Assembly (NCBI RefSeq): GCF_027111255.2
Contig: NZ_CP114285.2
Location: forward strand, 3,906,001 to 3,970,000
DNA: 64,000 nucleotides
From: Flavobacterium flavigenum
GTDB lineage: Bacteria > Bacteroidota > Bacteroidia > Flavobacteriales > Flavobacteriaceae
Direction of reading: 5' to 3'
Below the pieces are notes generated by a model. The model was not told the DNA's origin. It saw nothing but the letters and a program-made list of their open reading frames with translations, and did no database searches. This document shows, piece by piece, positions 51,088-58,746 of the stretch (positions within the stretch are counted from its first letter, which is position 1; each line of letters starts with the position of its first letter). A program made the translations under genes and the position numbers.

Positions 51088-52044
51088 ATGAAAATATATC
51101 GCTTTGTAGTGGTTCTGTCATTGTTTTTTTTGTCGTGTGATCAAAAAAATAAAGTAGAAAAAGCTGTAGAAGAAATTCCGGTTGATATTAAGGTAGAACG
51201 TTTTGATAAAGTTTTTTTTGAAAGTAAACCTGAAGATTTACCAAAAGTAAAAAAGCAGTTTCCTTTCTTTTTTCCTCCCGGGAACGATGATAATGTTTGG
51301 TTGAGTAAAATGCAGGAACCAATCTGGAGGGAGGTTTATACAGAAGTTCAAAAAAAATACTCAAATTTTGAACCTGTTCGCCAGGAGTTCAATGCGCTTT
51401 TTCAACATTTGAAGTATTATTTTCCAAAAACCAAAACACCTAAAATTATTACAGTAATAGGAGAGATGGACTATAATGCTAAAGCTATTTATGCAGATAG
51501 TCTGGTTATTGTTGCTTTAGAATTGTATTTGGGTAAGGATCATAAATTTTATCAGTTTCCAAACTATCTGAAGCAAAACTTTGAAGAAAAGCAAATTATG
51601 CCGGATGTAGTTTCGAGTTTTACTTACAGAAATATCCCACCATATGAAGATAAAAATCTGGTTTCCCAAATGATTTTTGAAGGCAAGCAGTTGTATGCGA
51701 AGGATTTACTTTTGCCTGATTATACTGATGCTGAAAAAATAGGTTATACCCCAGAACAGATAAAATGGTGCGAAGAAAATGAGGCCTACATGTGGCGCTA
51801 CTTTATAGAAAAAGAAATGTTGTACAGTGTAGATCCTAAGCTTACAACACGCTTTATTGCTCCGGCTCCTTTTTCTAAATTTTATCTCGAAATTGATAAC
51901 GAATCCCCAGGAAGAGTGGGTGCCTGGATTGGCTGGCAAATAGTTCGTTCGTATATGAAAAATAATACTGTAACTTTGCCTGAATTATTAAAAATAAATG
52001 CAAAAGAAATTTTCGAGAACTCAAAATACAAACCTAAGAAATAA
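51088..52044 (+). CDS. gldB: Gliding motility lipoprotein GldB
   Basis: 318 aa. Lipoprotein signal with lipobox SLFFLSC (Cys17). The body carries the GldB family sequence: PVDIKVERFDKVFFESKPED, PFFFPPGNDDNVWLSKMQEP, TVIGEMDYNAKAIYADSLV and GRVGAWIGWQIVRSYMKNN. In F. johnsoniae GldB is required for gliding and chitin utilisation, presumably via the type IX machinery. It has no peptidase residues. The stop overlaps the gldC start (TAATG), so they are translated together. Confidence 0.94.
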   Translation: MKIYRFVVVLSLFFLSCDQKNKVEKAVEEIPVDIKVERFDKVFFESKPEDLPKVKKQFPFFFPPGNDDNVWLSKMQEPIWREVYTEVQKKYSNFEPVRQEFNALFQHLKYYFPKTKTPKIITVIGEMDYNAKAIYADSLVIVALELYLGKDHKFYQFPNYLKQNFEEKQIMPDVVSSFTYRNIPPYEDKNLVSQMIFEGKQLYAKDLLLPDYTDAEKIGYTPEQIKWCEENEAYMWRYFIEKEMLYSVDPKLTTRFIAPAPFSKFYLEIDNESPGRVGAWIGWQIVRSYMKNNTVTLPELLKINAKEIFENSKYKPKK

Positions 52045-52379
52045 TGTCAGATACAATAAAATCAGAAATTAAATTCAATATAGAATTAGATGAAAACCGT
52101 GTGCCGGAAAAATTATATTGGACCGCTAACGATGGAGGTGTAGAGGGTGAAGAAGCAAAAGCAATTATGCTTTCTATCTGGGACAGCAAAGCCAAAGAAA
52201 GCATGCGAATTGACTTATGGACGAAAGATATGCCGGTAGATGAAATGAAAATTTTCTTTCATCAGACATTAGTTGCCATGTCAGATACTTTTAAGCGAGC
52301 TACAAACGACGAAAAAATGGCGGACACAATGAAAGATTTCTGTGATTATTTTGCAGAAAAATTAGAACTAACCAGATAG
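52044..52379 (+). CDS. gldC: Gliding motility protein GldC
   Basis: 111 aa, no signal peptide, so cytoplasmic. Family sequence: KFNIELDENRVPEKLYWTANDGG, AIMLSIWDSKAKESMRIDLWTKDMPVDEMKIFFHQTLVAMSDTF. GldC improves but is not strictly needed for gliding in F. johnsoniae, where it also follows gldB. Translationally coupled to gldB through a 1-nt TAATG overlap. Its stop is followed at once by a 24-bp bidirectional terminator. Confidence 0.94.
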   Translation: MSDTIKSEIKFNIELDENRVPEKLYWTANDGGVEGEEAKAIMLSIWDSKAKESMRIDLWTKDMPVDEMKIFFHQTLVAMSDTFKRATNDEKMADTMKDFCDYFAEKLELTR

Positions 52380-52392
52380 GCAGTCAAATTTC

Positions 52393-52450
52393 AGGAGAAA
52401 AAAAACCTCAAATCATATTGTAAGTCATGATTTGAGATTTTTTTTCTCCT
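52393..52450. terminator. Bidirectional terminator, 24-bp near-perfect inverted repeat
   Basis: Arms 52393-52416 and 52427-52450 pair at 23 of 24 positions with a 10-nt loop. Both ends carry A/T runs. The right arm encodes the last codons and stop of the convergent lipoprotein gene. Confidence 0.9.
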
Positions 52451-53051
52451 GGTAGGTTGGTAGGCGATTTACAGGTTTGATAGAAATCTTTTTAATGTCA
52501 TTTATGATTTTCCTGTAACATCCCATTATCACTACTGAGGTCGGATAGTTTGTAATACTAAGTTCTTCTTCTAAACATCCTCCCGACGCTCGTGAATAAA
52601 TTATTTCGCCTCGGTTAAGATCGTATACTTCTAAAATAACTTCTGCGTAAGTCATTTGTTTTTTATAGTAAAAATGATTTTGAAATTCAAAATTACTAAA
52701 GTCGTTTTTCGCATTTTTACATTTAATATTGACATAGTAATCGGCATCAGCTGCTTTTTTGAGATCTAAAATTGCTGCTTTATCTAATTTCAATGGTACT
52801 TGTTTTGTAGCAAAGTATTTTCGTTCGTCCATTGAATATTTCACTCTTCTTCCTAAATATTTAGAAAAATCGGCCATTACAGCACGTGTTAGTTTTGTTT
52901 TAGTATTTTGATCGACTTCTATATCTCCAATAAGCCAGGTACCTTTAGAAAAATCCAGTGTATTGACCTTGTCTGTACTGTGTAAAAAGTAGTGAGTGAC
53001 ATTGCAGGAAGATAAAAATAACAGAAGTAAATAATAAAGGGTTTTCTTCAT
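52425..53051 (-). CDS. Hypothetical lipoprotein, 208 aa
   Basis: Signal peptide and lipobox LLLLFLSSC (Cys16). The mature part is an alpha/beta domain: TWLIGDIEVDQNTKTKLTRAVMADFSKYLG, KVPLKLDKAAILDLKKAADADYYVNIKCKNA, and TYAEVILEVYDLNRGEIIYSRASGG. The pattern of a conserved strand followed by YDLNRGEIIYSRASGG recalls small periplasmic lipoproteins of Bacteroidota, but I cannot name the family. A promoter at 53075-53082. The last residues (PTYQEKKNLKS) lie inside the terminator hairpin. Confidence 0.72.
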   Translation of the reverse strand: MKKTLYYLLLLFLSSCNVTHYFLHSTDKVNTLDFSKGTWLIGDIEVDQNTKTKLTRAVMADFSKYLGRRVKYSMDERKYFATKQVPLKLDKAAILDLKKAADADYYVNIKCKNAKNDFSNFEFQNHFYYKKQMTYAEVILEVYDLNRGEIIYSRASGGCLEEELSITNYPTSVVIMGCYRKIINDIKKISIKPVNRLPTYQEKKNLKS

Positions 53052-53074
53052 AAAAGAATCAAGTTAATTTGGGT

Positions 53075-53082
53075 CAAATATA
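53075..53082 (-). promoter_or_regulatory. Promoter -7 element of the lipoprotein gene
   Basis: Minus strand TATATTTG, exact match, 24 bp before the ATG at 53051. Confidence 0.6.
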
Positions 53083-53154
53083 ATTTAAAAAAGATAATGC
53101 TTTACGGTTGAGTTTAAAATAAAAAAATCAGATCCAAATAATTGCAATAAATAA

Positions 53155-53194
53155 AAAATCTCAAACCCTATAATTAATCGGAATTTGAGATTTT
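53155..53194 (-). terminator. Rho-independent terminator after engB
   Basis: AAAATCTCAAA (53155-53165) pairs with TTTGAGATTTT (53184-53194); leftward T-rich. It resembles the CTCAAAT stem at 52407, a shared terminator style. Confidence 0.75.
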
Positions 53195-53221
53195 ATATTT
53201 AGCCATCTTCTTTTTTAAAAT

Positions 53222-53842
53222 TTAAAACCCGGAGTTGTTTTTAAAAACTTCCTGATTTACTTCGTCAATATAAGAAAGCAGTTCCTCTTTTCCAATTGAT
53301 TCTGTAGAGGATGTTACAAAATACTGTGGCATTTCCGCCCAGTTGTTTGCGAACATTTGTTTTTTGTATGCGGCAATATGAGAGTCAATTTTCACTTTAC
53401 TGATTTTATCGGCTTTTGTAAAAATAATACAAAATGGAATCTCGCTTTCACCCATGTAAGACATAAATTCAATGTCAATATTCTGAGCCTCGTGACGTAT
53501 GTCGATTAATACAAAAGCACAAACTAATTGTTCTCTGGTTTCAAAATAATCGGTTATGAATTGTTGAAAAACAGATTTTGTTTTTTTTGAAACTTTAGCG
53601 TATCCGTACCCTGGCAAATCGACCAAAAACCAATTATTGTTAATTTTGAAATGATTTATTAGCTGCGTTTTTCCAGGCCGTCCAGAAGTCTTTGCCAGAT
53701 TTTTATGATTGGTAAGCATGTTAATCAAAGATGACTTGCCTACGTTCGATCTCCCTATAAATGCATATTCAGGTAAAAATTCCTGAGGACATTTTCCAAC
53801 TTCGGAATTGCTGACGATGAATTCGGCACTATTGATTTTCAT
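53222..53842 (-). CDS. engB: Ribosome biogenesis GTP-binding protein EngB (YihA/YsxC)
   Basis: 206 aa, TRAFAC-class GTPase. G1 GRSNVGKSSL (about 31-40), G2 TSGRPGKTQ (effector Thr region), G3 DLPGYGYAKV, G4 TKADK (about 142-146), G5 FVTSSTESIG. N-terminal FIVSNSEVGKCP. It helps 50S subunit assembly at a late stage. Cytosolic, essential in many bacteria. Ends at its own terminator. No partner genes alongside. Confidence 0.95.
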   Translation of the reverse strand: MKINSAEFIVSNSEVGKCPQEFLPEYAFIGRSNVGKSSLINMLTNHKNLAKTSGRPGKTQLINHFKINNNWFLVDLPGYGYAKVSKKTKSVFQQFITDYFETREQLVCAFVLIDIRHEAQNIDIEFMSYMGESEIPFCIIFTKADKISKVKIDSHIAAYKKQMFANNWAEMPQYFVTSSTESIGKEELLSYIDEVNQEVFKNNSGF

Positions 53843-53885
53843 GATTTTTATTTTAGCTTTTTAGGAATAAAAAGTTTATTAGATG

Positions 53886-54650
53886 CTATAAATTCTTTTT
53901 AGTGAGCCATTCTTCCAGAATTTCATTAAATTCCTGAGGATGCTCCATCATTGCTGCATGTCCGCATTTGTCTATCCAGTATAAGGATGAATTTGGCAAT
54001 AATTTATCAAATTCTTCAGCAACATTTGGAGGTGTAACAGTATCGTTTTTACCCCAGATGATACAGGTTTCAACTGTCATTTTTGGTAAATCTTTTGCCA
54101 TATTATGACGAATCGCACTCTTTGCAATTGTTAATGTCTTTATTAATTTAATGCGGTCATTTGCGGTTGCATATACTTCATCAATAAGTTCAGGAGTTGC
54201 AATTTTTGGATCGTAAAATACATCTTCTGCTTTCTTTTTAATGTATTCATAGTCGCCCCTTCTTGGGTAACTGTCTCCCATGGCGCTTTCATAAAGTCCT
54301 GAGCTTCCTGTTATTACGAGTCCTGCTACTTTTTCAGGGTATAATTTTGTGTGGTAAAGGGCTATATGTCCTCCTAATGAATTTCCTAGCAAAATGACCT
54401 TTTCAAACCCCTTAAAAGTGATAAAATCCTTAACGTATTTAGCAAAGCTTTTTACATTGGTTTTTAAAATGCTTTGGGTATATATTGGCAAATCAGGAAT
54501 TACAACTTTGTATCCTTTCGATGGGAAATATTGTGCTACACCATCAAAGTTACTAAGTCCTCCCATTAATCCGTGTAAAATTACGATAGGGGTTCCTTCT
54601 CCAGCTTCAAAATAGCTGTATTTACCTTCTTTTTTGTAGTGTTTATCCAT
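53886..54650 (-). CDS. Alpha/beta-hydrolase fold protein
   Basis: 254 aa. Oxyanion region VILHGLMGGLSNF (about 27-39), nucleophile elbow LLGNSLGGHIAL (Ser in GNSLGG, about 94-99), acid Asp in WGKNDTVTPP and His in CGHAAMMEHP. Lid region about 120-180. It is probably an esterase or lipase acting on small carboxyl esters, substrate unknown; homologues include MhpC-like C-C hydrolases. Divergent from mraZ across a 378-bp region. Own -7 element at 54678-54685. Confidence 0.87.
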   Translation of the reverse strand: MDKHYKKEGKYSYFEAGEGTPIVILHGLMGGLSNFDGVAQYFPSKGYKVVIPDLPIYTQSILKTNVKSFAKYVKDFITFKGFEKVILLGNSLGGHIALYHTKLYPEKVAGLVITGSSGLYESAMGDSYPRRGDYEYIKKKAEDVFYDPKIATPELIDEVYATANDRIKLIKTLTIAKSAIRHNMAKDLPKMTVETCIIWGKNDTVTPPNVAEEFDKLLPNSSLYWIDKCGHAAMMEHPQEFNEILEEWLTKKNL

Positions 54651-54677
54651 TTAATTTAATGCCAATTTCAATTTCGA

Positions 54678-54685
54678 CAAATATA
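54678..54685 (-). promoter_or_regulatory. Promoter -7 element of the hydrolase gene
   Basis: Minus strand TATATTTG, exact match, 28 bp before the ATG at 54650. Confidence 0.6.
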
Positions 54686-54938
54686 GGGTTTAATAAATTA
54701 AAATGAATTTTTGCTGCTGTTTTTTAACTACATAATTTTTGTCGAATTTATAAAGGTCTTAAATATCAGTTTTCTTAATGGTTTTTAAGAACATTGTGCA
54801 ATGTTAAGAAATTAGGATAAAAAACATTTTTTTAAGAAAAACGCCTCTTATTTTTTTGAATTAATTAGAGATATTATTAATTCGATAATAATTGCTTAAG
54901 GTATTGATAATCTATTAATTAAGCTGATTAGGGAAGAA

Positions 54939-54989
54939 GTGGGTAAACTTATTAACAAAGTGGGGTATTGTGGTAAAATGTGGTAAAAT
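54939..54989 (+). promoter_or_regulatory. MraZ operator: direct repeats at 10-bp period
   Basis: GTGGGGTATT (54960-54969), GTGGTAAAAT (54970-54979), GTGGTAAAAT (54980-54989): three consecutive decamers, with a fourth, GTGGGTAAAC, at 54939-54948. MraZ is known to bind TGGG-N5 direct repeats spaced 10 bp and to repress its own operon. An AT-rich -7-like TATATTTTTG follows directly (54993). Confidence 0.75.
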
Positions 54990-55028
54990 TTTTTATATTT
55001 TTGCTGTATAACATGTTAATGAGTTTTT

Positions 55029-55502
55029 TTGAACACAATTGTAGGCACATATGAGTGTAAAGTCGATGCTAAAGGGAGGTTAATGATACCTGCACCTTTA
55101 AAAAAGCAATTGGCTTCCTCTCTTCAGGATGGTTTTGTCCTGAAGCGCTCCGTTTTTCAGCAGTGTTTAGAATTATATCCAATGGATGAGTGGAACTTGA
55201 TGATGCAAAAAATTAATAAACTGAATCGTTTTGTAAAAAAAAACAATGATTTTATCCGAAGATTTACTGCCGGAGTTAAAATAGTAGAGATTGATGCATT
55301 GGGCAGATTGTTGGTTCCAAAAGATTTGGTTTCTTTTTCAAGTATTTCAAAAGATGTAGTTTTTTCATCAGCAGTTAATATTGTAGAGATTTGGGATAAG
55401 GATTTATATGAAAAATCAATAAGCGGCGAAGATATGGATTTTGCAGATTTAGCCGAAGAAGTAATGGGAAATATTAATGACGACGACAATGGAATATCAT
55501 AA
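55029..55502 (+). CDS. mraZ: Transcriptional regulator MraZ
   Basis: 157 aa, two SpoVT-AbrB-like repeats: TYECKVDAKGRLMIPAPLKKQL (about 7-28) and KIVEIDALGRLLVPKDLVSF (about 87-106), each with the D-x-x-G-R loop that contacts DNA. It represses the division/cell-wall operon by binding the repeats upstream. The reading frame opens with TTG at 55029 (MNTIVGTYE). An ATG ten bases earlier is out of frame because of a T7 run. The C-terminus is acidic and overlaps rsmH. Confidence 0.93.
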   Translation: MNTIVGTYECKVDAKGRLMIPAPLKKQLASSLQDGFVLKRSVFQQCLELYPMDEWNLMMQKINKLNRFVKKNNDFIRRFTAGVKIVEIDALGRLLVPKDLVSFSSISKDVVFSSAVNIVEIWDKDLYEKSISGEDMDFADLAEEVMGNINDDDNGIS

Positions 55503-56385
55503 TCCGGTTTTGCTTCATCCAACGGTTGATGGTTTAAATATTAAGCCTGACGGAATATATGTAGATGTTACGTTTGGCGGCGGCGGTCATTCAAAAGAAA
55601 TTTTAAGAAGATTAGGCCCGAACGGAAAATTGTTTGCTTTTGATCAGGATGAAGACGCATTGGCAAATGCCTTGCCGGACGAAAGGTTTACCTTAATTAA
55701 TGAGAATTTCAGATTTATAAAAAGATTTCTTCGTTTTCACGGAGTAAGAAGCGTAGATGGAATTTTGGCAGATTTGGGCGTTTCGTCGCATCAGTTTGAT
55801 GTTCCTGAAAGAGGTTTTTCAACACGTTTTGATGCAGGACTCGATATGCGAATGAGTCAGAAAAATGATTTAAATGCTTACAGAGTTGTAAATGAATATG
55901 ATGATGCAAATTTGAGAAGAGTATTTCTTGATTATGGAGAGTTGAAAAATGCTCCTGCCTTGTCAAGAACTATTATTGAGGCGAGAGAGCATAGTCCAAT
56001 TAGAACGACTGACGAATTAAAAGATGTTCTGGCGAAATATTTGCCTGAAAGACTTCGGAATAAAATATTAGCTCAGATTTATCAGGCTATACGCATTGAA
56101 GTAAATCAGGAAATGGACGTTTTGAAAGAATTTATTGAGCAGTCGCTTGAAATATTGAAACCAGGAGGAAGGTTTTCTGTAATCTCGTATCATTCATTAG
56201 AAGACAGGCTTGTAAAAAGATTTATTAAAAACGGAATGTTTGAAGGAGAGCCGGAACGCGATTTTTACGGTAATTTTTCAGTTCCATTTAAAACCATTGG
56301 AAAATTAATTGTTCCTGATGAGGCCGAAATTAAACAGAATAACAGGGCAAGAAGTGCAAAATTAAGAATAGCAGAAAAGATATAA
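55477..56385 (+). CDS. rsmH: 16S rRNA (cytosine1402-N4)-methyltransferase RsmH (MraW)
   Basis: 302 aa from the ATG at 55477; a second ATG at 55489 (MEYHNPVLL) is equally credible. SAM motif GIYVDVTFGGGGHSKEIL (about 28-45), FAFDQDEDAL, ILADLGVSSHQFD (catalytic DLGVSSxQ region), GGRFSVISYHSLEDRLVKRFIK near the end. It methylates N4 of C1402 in the 30S P site. Overlaps mraZ by 26 nt in the first reading, so it is coupled. Second gene of the cluster. Confidence 0.95.
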   Translation: MTTTMEYHNPVLLHPTVDGLNIKPDGIYVDVTFGGGGHSKEILRRLGPNGKLFAFDQDEDALANALPDERFTLINENFRFIKRFLRFHGVRSVDGILADLGVSSHQFDVPERGFSTRFDAGLDMRMSQKNDLNAYRVVNEYDDANLRRVFLDYGELKNAPALSRTIIEAREHSPIRTTDELKDVLAKYLPERLRNKILAQIYQAIRIEVNQEMDVLKEFIEQSLEILKPGGRFSVISYHSLEDRLVKRFIKNGMFEGEPERDFYGNFSVPFKTIGKLIVPDEAEIKQNNRARSAKLRIAEKI

Positions 56386-56398
56386 TATAATAGGTAGA

Positions 56399-56746
56399 AT
56401 GAAAAGTGGTGTGTTTAACATATTAAAAGCAAGGTTTCTGATACATGATGATGCTGTAAAAAACTGGCGATTCATTGTTTTTATCATTCTGCTTGCCATA
56501 ATAATGATAGCAAATACACAACGATATGAACAAAAAGTATTTGAAATTGCAAAACTAAGTAATGAAGTTAAAGAATTAAGATCTGAATTTGTAGATCGGC
56601 GTTCAGAATTGATGAAGTTAAAAATGGAGTCAACAATATCGAATAAAATGCTTGAAAAGCAAATTTATCCATCTACTGTTCCTCCTGTAAAAATAGAAGT
56701 TAAAAGAGAAGAAGAAAAAAGTTTCTTTCAAAGAATATGGCAGTAG
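56399..56746 (+). CDS. ftsL: FtsL-like cell division protein
   Basis: 115 aa. Single membrane helix WRFIVFIILLAIIMIANTQRY (about 22-42). The periplasmic part is a leucine-zipper-like coiled coil (VFEIAKLSNEVKELRSEFVDRRSELMKLKMES) of about 45 residues. FtsL binds FtsB and FtsQ and helps recruit and activate FtsW/FtsI. Sequence conservation is low, so the call rests on size, topology and position between rsmH and ftsI. The last 10 nt overlap the ftsI start. Confidence 0.85.
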   Translation: MKSGVFNILKARFLIHDDAVKNWRFIVFIILLAIIMIANTQRYEQKVFEIAKLSNEVKELRSEFVDRRSELMKLKMESTISNKMLEKQIYPSTVPPVKIEVKREEEKSFFQRIWQ

Positions 56747-58746
56747 AAGATAAACATATATCCTACAGAATTTACCTTGTAGCAGTTTTCATCTTTTTGA
56801 TGGCAATTGCTATTGTTGTTAAATTGACCAATATTCAGTGGGTTGAGGGGGATTATTACAGAAAATTGGCAAAACAGCGTACAGTAAGGAATTTTGTAAT
56901 TCCGGCGAATAAAGGAAATATTTATTCAGCAGATGGAAGTTTACTGGCTACATCAATACCTAATTACGAAATACGGTTTGATTCAAGAGCACCCAAAGAA
57001 GAAAATTTCGAGAAATATATTAAACCTCTTTCAGATTCTTTGTCTTCTATTTTTGGAAGACCGAGCGGTTATTATCAGAATGAATTAAGAAAAGCAAGGA
57101 CAAATAAAAATCGTTATTATTTAATTGCCAGAAACCTTAGTTATACTGAATATGTGAGGATTAAAGGTTTTCCATTGTTTAATTTGGGGGCTTTTAAAGG
57201 AGGGATAATTGTTGAGCAGGAAACTGTCAGAAAGCACCCGATTGGTAAAATTGCAGAAAGAACAATAGGTTATGACAGAATTGATCCGGCTACTGGTGTT
57301 GAAGTAGGAAAAGGAATTGAATGGGCATTCAAAAGTTATCTGAACGGCAAAGACGGTAAGATTTTGAAGCAGAAAATTGCTAAAGGGCAGTGGAAACCAA
57401 TTAGGGATGTGAACGAGGTTGATCCAATTGATGGTTACGATGTGATTTCGACCATTGATGTTTTTATTCAGGATATTGCACATCATGCACTTTTGAAGCA
57501 ATTAGAAGATTACGAGGCTGATCACGGTTGCGTAGTAGTTATGGAAACCCAAACCGGACATGTAAAAGCTATTTCTAATTTAGGAAGATCGGAAGACGGA
57601 TCTTATTATGAAACTACTAATTATGCAGTAGCAGAATCTCATGAGCCGGGATCGACTTTTAAATTGGTTGATTTAATGGCTATTTTAGAAGATAAAGTGG
57701 CAGATACAAGTACGGTTTATGATAGTCATGGGGGAGTGGTGAAATATTACGGGCGTAGCGTTCGTGATTCGCACACAGGCGGATACGGAAAAATTTCATT
57801 AGCACGCGGATTTGAACTTTCTTCAAATACAGTGATGGTTCAGGCAGTTTATGATAATTACAAAAGCAATCCGTCAAAGTTTGTAAATCATATTAAAAAT
57901 TTTGGTTTGGATAAAACTTTGGGACTGCATTTTAAAGGAGAAGGAAGACCTATTATTCCACATCCGGGAGATAAAAGCTGGTCAGGGATTTCGCTACCGT
58001 GGATGGCTTTTGGATATGAAGTTTCGGTTACACCAATGCAGACATTGGCTTTTTATAATTCTGTTGCCAATAATGGTATTATGGTAAGGCCACAATTTGT
58101 ATCGGAAATTAAAGAATGGAATAAAACGATTAAAAAGTTTGATGTAGAAGTAATAAATCCAAGAGTGTGTTCGCCAGAGACCATTAAAAAACTAAAAGCA
58201 GTTTTACTTAATGTGGTTAAAAAAGGAACAGGTTCTAAGTTGTATTCAAAAGATTTTTCGATGGCTGGAAAAACTGGAACGGCACAGATGAATTATGGAG
58301 GAAAAGAAGGCAAGTCAGCATTGTATTACGCATCTTCTTTTGTTGGATATTTTCCGGCAGATCATCCTAAGTATTCCTGTATTGTAGTGGTTCATAAGCC
58401 TAATACATCTAAAAATAATTATTACGGAGCAGATGTTGCAGGGCCGGTTTTTAAAAGAATTGCCCAAAAAATATTTACAGATGCGCCCTCAACAAATAAA
58501 ATTAAGTATTTAGACTCTAAAATTGCAAAACAGGAATACAGTTATGACAAGTTTAATGTCGAATCTAATAAAAAATCAAAACTGATTCCGAATTTAAAAG
58601 GTATGCCGGGTATGGATGCGGTTGCTCTGCTTGAAAATTTAGGCTTAAAGGTAAGAGTAAACGGAGTGGGAAAAGTAAAGAATCAATCGATTCAGGCTGG
58701 TCAGAATATTAATAAAAACACAATTATAGTATTAGAATTATCGTGA
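56737..58746 (+). CDS. ftsI: Septal peptidoglycan transpeptidase FtsI (PBP3) with PASTA domain
   Basis: 669 aa. N-terminal membrane anchor (IYLVAVFIFLMAIAIVVKLTN, about 12-32). Pedestal domain to about 240. Transpeptidase motifs: STFK (S306-K309, catalytic Ser), SSN (362-364) and KTGT (512-515). A single PASTA domain at about 608-669 (LIPNLKGMPGMDAVALLENLGLKV). It cross-links septal peptidoglycan with FtsW. Overlaps ftsL by 10 nt and murE by 4 nt. Target of beta-lactams. Confidence 0.95.
   Translation: MAVEDKHISYRIYLVAVFIFLMAIAIVVKLTNIQWVEGDYYRKLAKQRTVRNFVIPANKGNIYSADGSLLATSIPNYEIRFDSRAPKEENFEKYIKPLSDSLSSIFGRPSGYYQNELRKARTNKNRYYLIARNLSYTEYVRIKGFPLFNLGAFKGGIIVEQETVRKHPIGKIAERTIGYDRIDPATGVEVGKGIEWAFKSYLNGKDGKILKQKIAKGQWKPIRDVNEVDPIDGYDVISTIDVFIQDIAHHALLKQLEDYEADHGCVVVMETQTGHVKAISNLGRSEDGSYYETTNYAVAESHEPGSTFKLVDLMAILEDKVADTSTVYDSHGGVVKYYGRSVRDSHTGGYGKISLARGFELSSNTVMVQAVYDNYKSNPSKFVNHIKNFGLDKTLGLHFKGEGRPIIPHPGDKSWSGISLPWMAFGYEVSVTPMQTLAFYNSVANNGIMVRPQFVSEIKEWNKTIKKFDVEVINPRVCSPETIKKLKAVLLNVVKKGTGSKLYSKDFSMAGKTGTAQMNYGGKEGKSALYYASSFVGYFPADHPKYSCIVVVHKPNTSKNNYYGADVAGPVFKRIAQKIFTDAPSTNKIKYLDSKIAKQEYSYDKFNVESNKKSKLIPNLKGMPGMDAVALLENLGLKVRVNGVGKVKNQSIQAGQNINKNTIIVLELS

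Larger units (their letters stand above)
54651..55028. other. 378-bp divergent intergenic region upstream of mraZ
   Basis: Contains the hydrolase promoter on the left and MraZ-type repeats plus the mraZ promoter area on the right. The middle 200 bp are AT-rich with no coding or RNA signal. Confidence 0.6.

Noticed and set aside
57121..57501. 126-codon minus-strand ORF within ftsI
   Set aside because: Antisense to the transpeptidase domain, no support.
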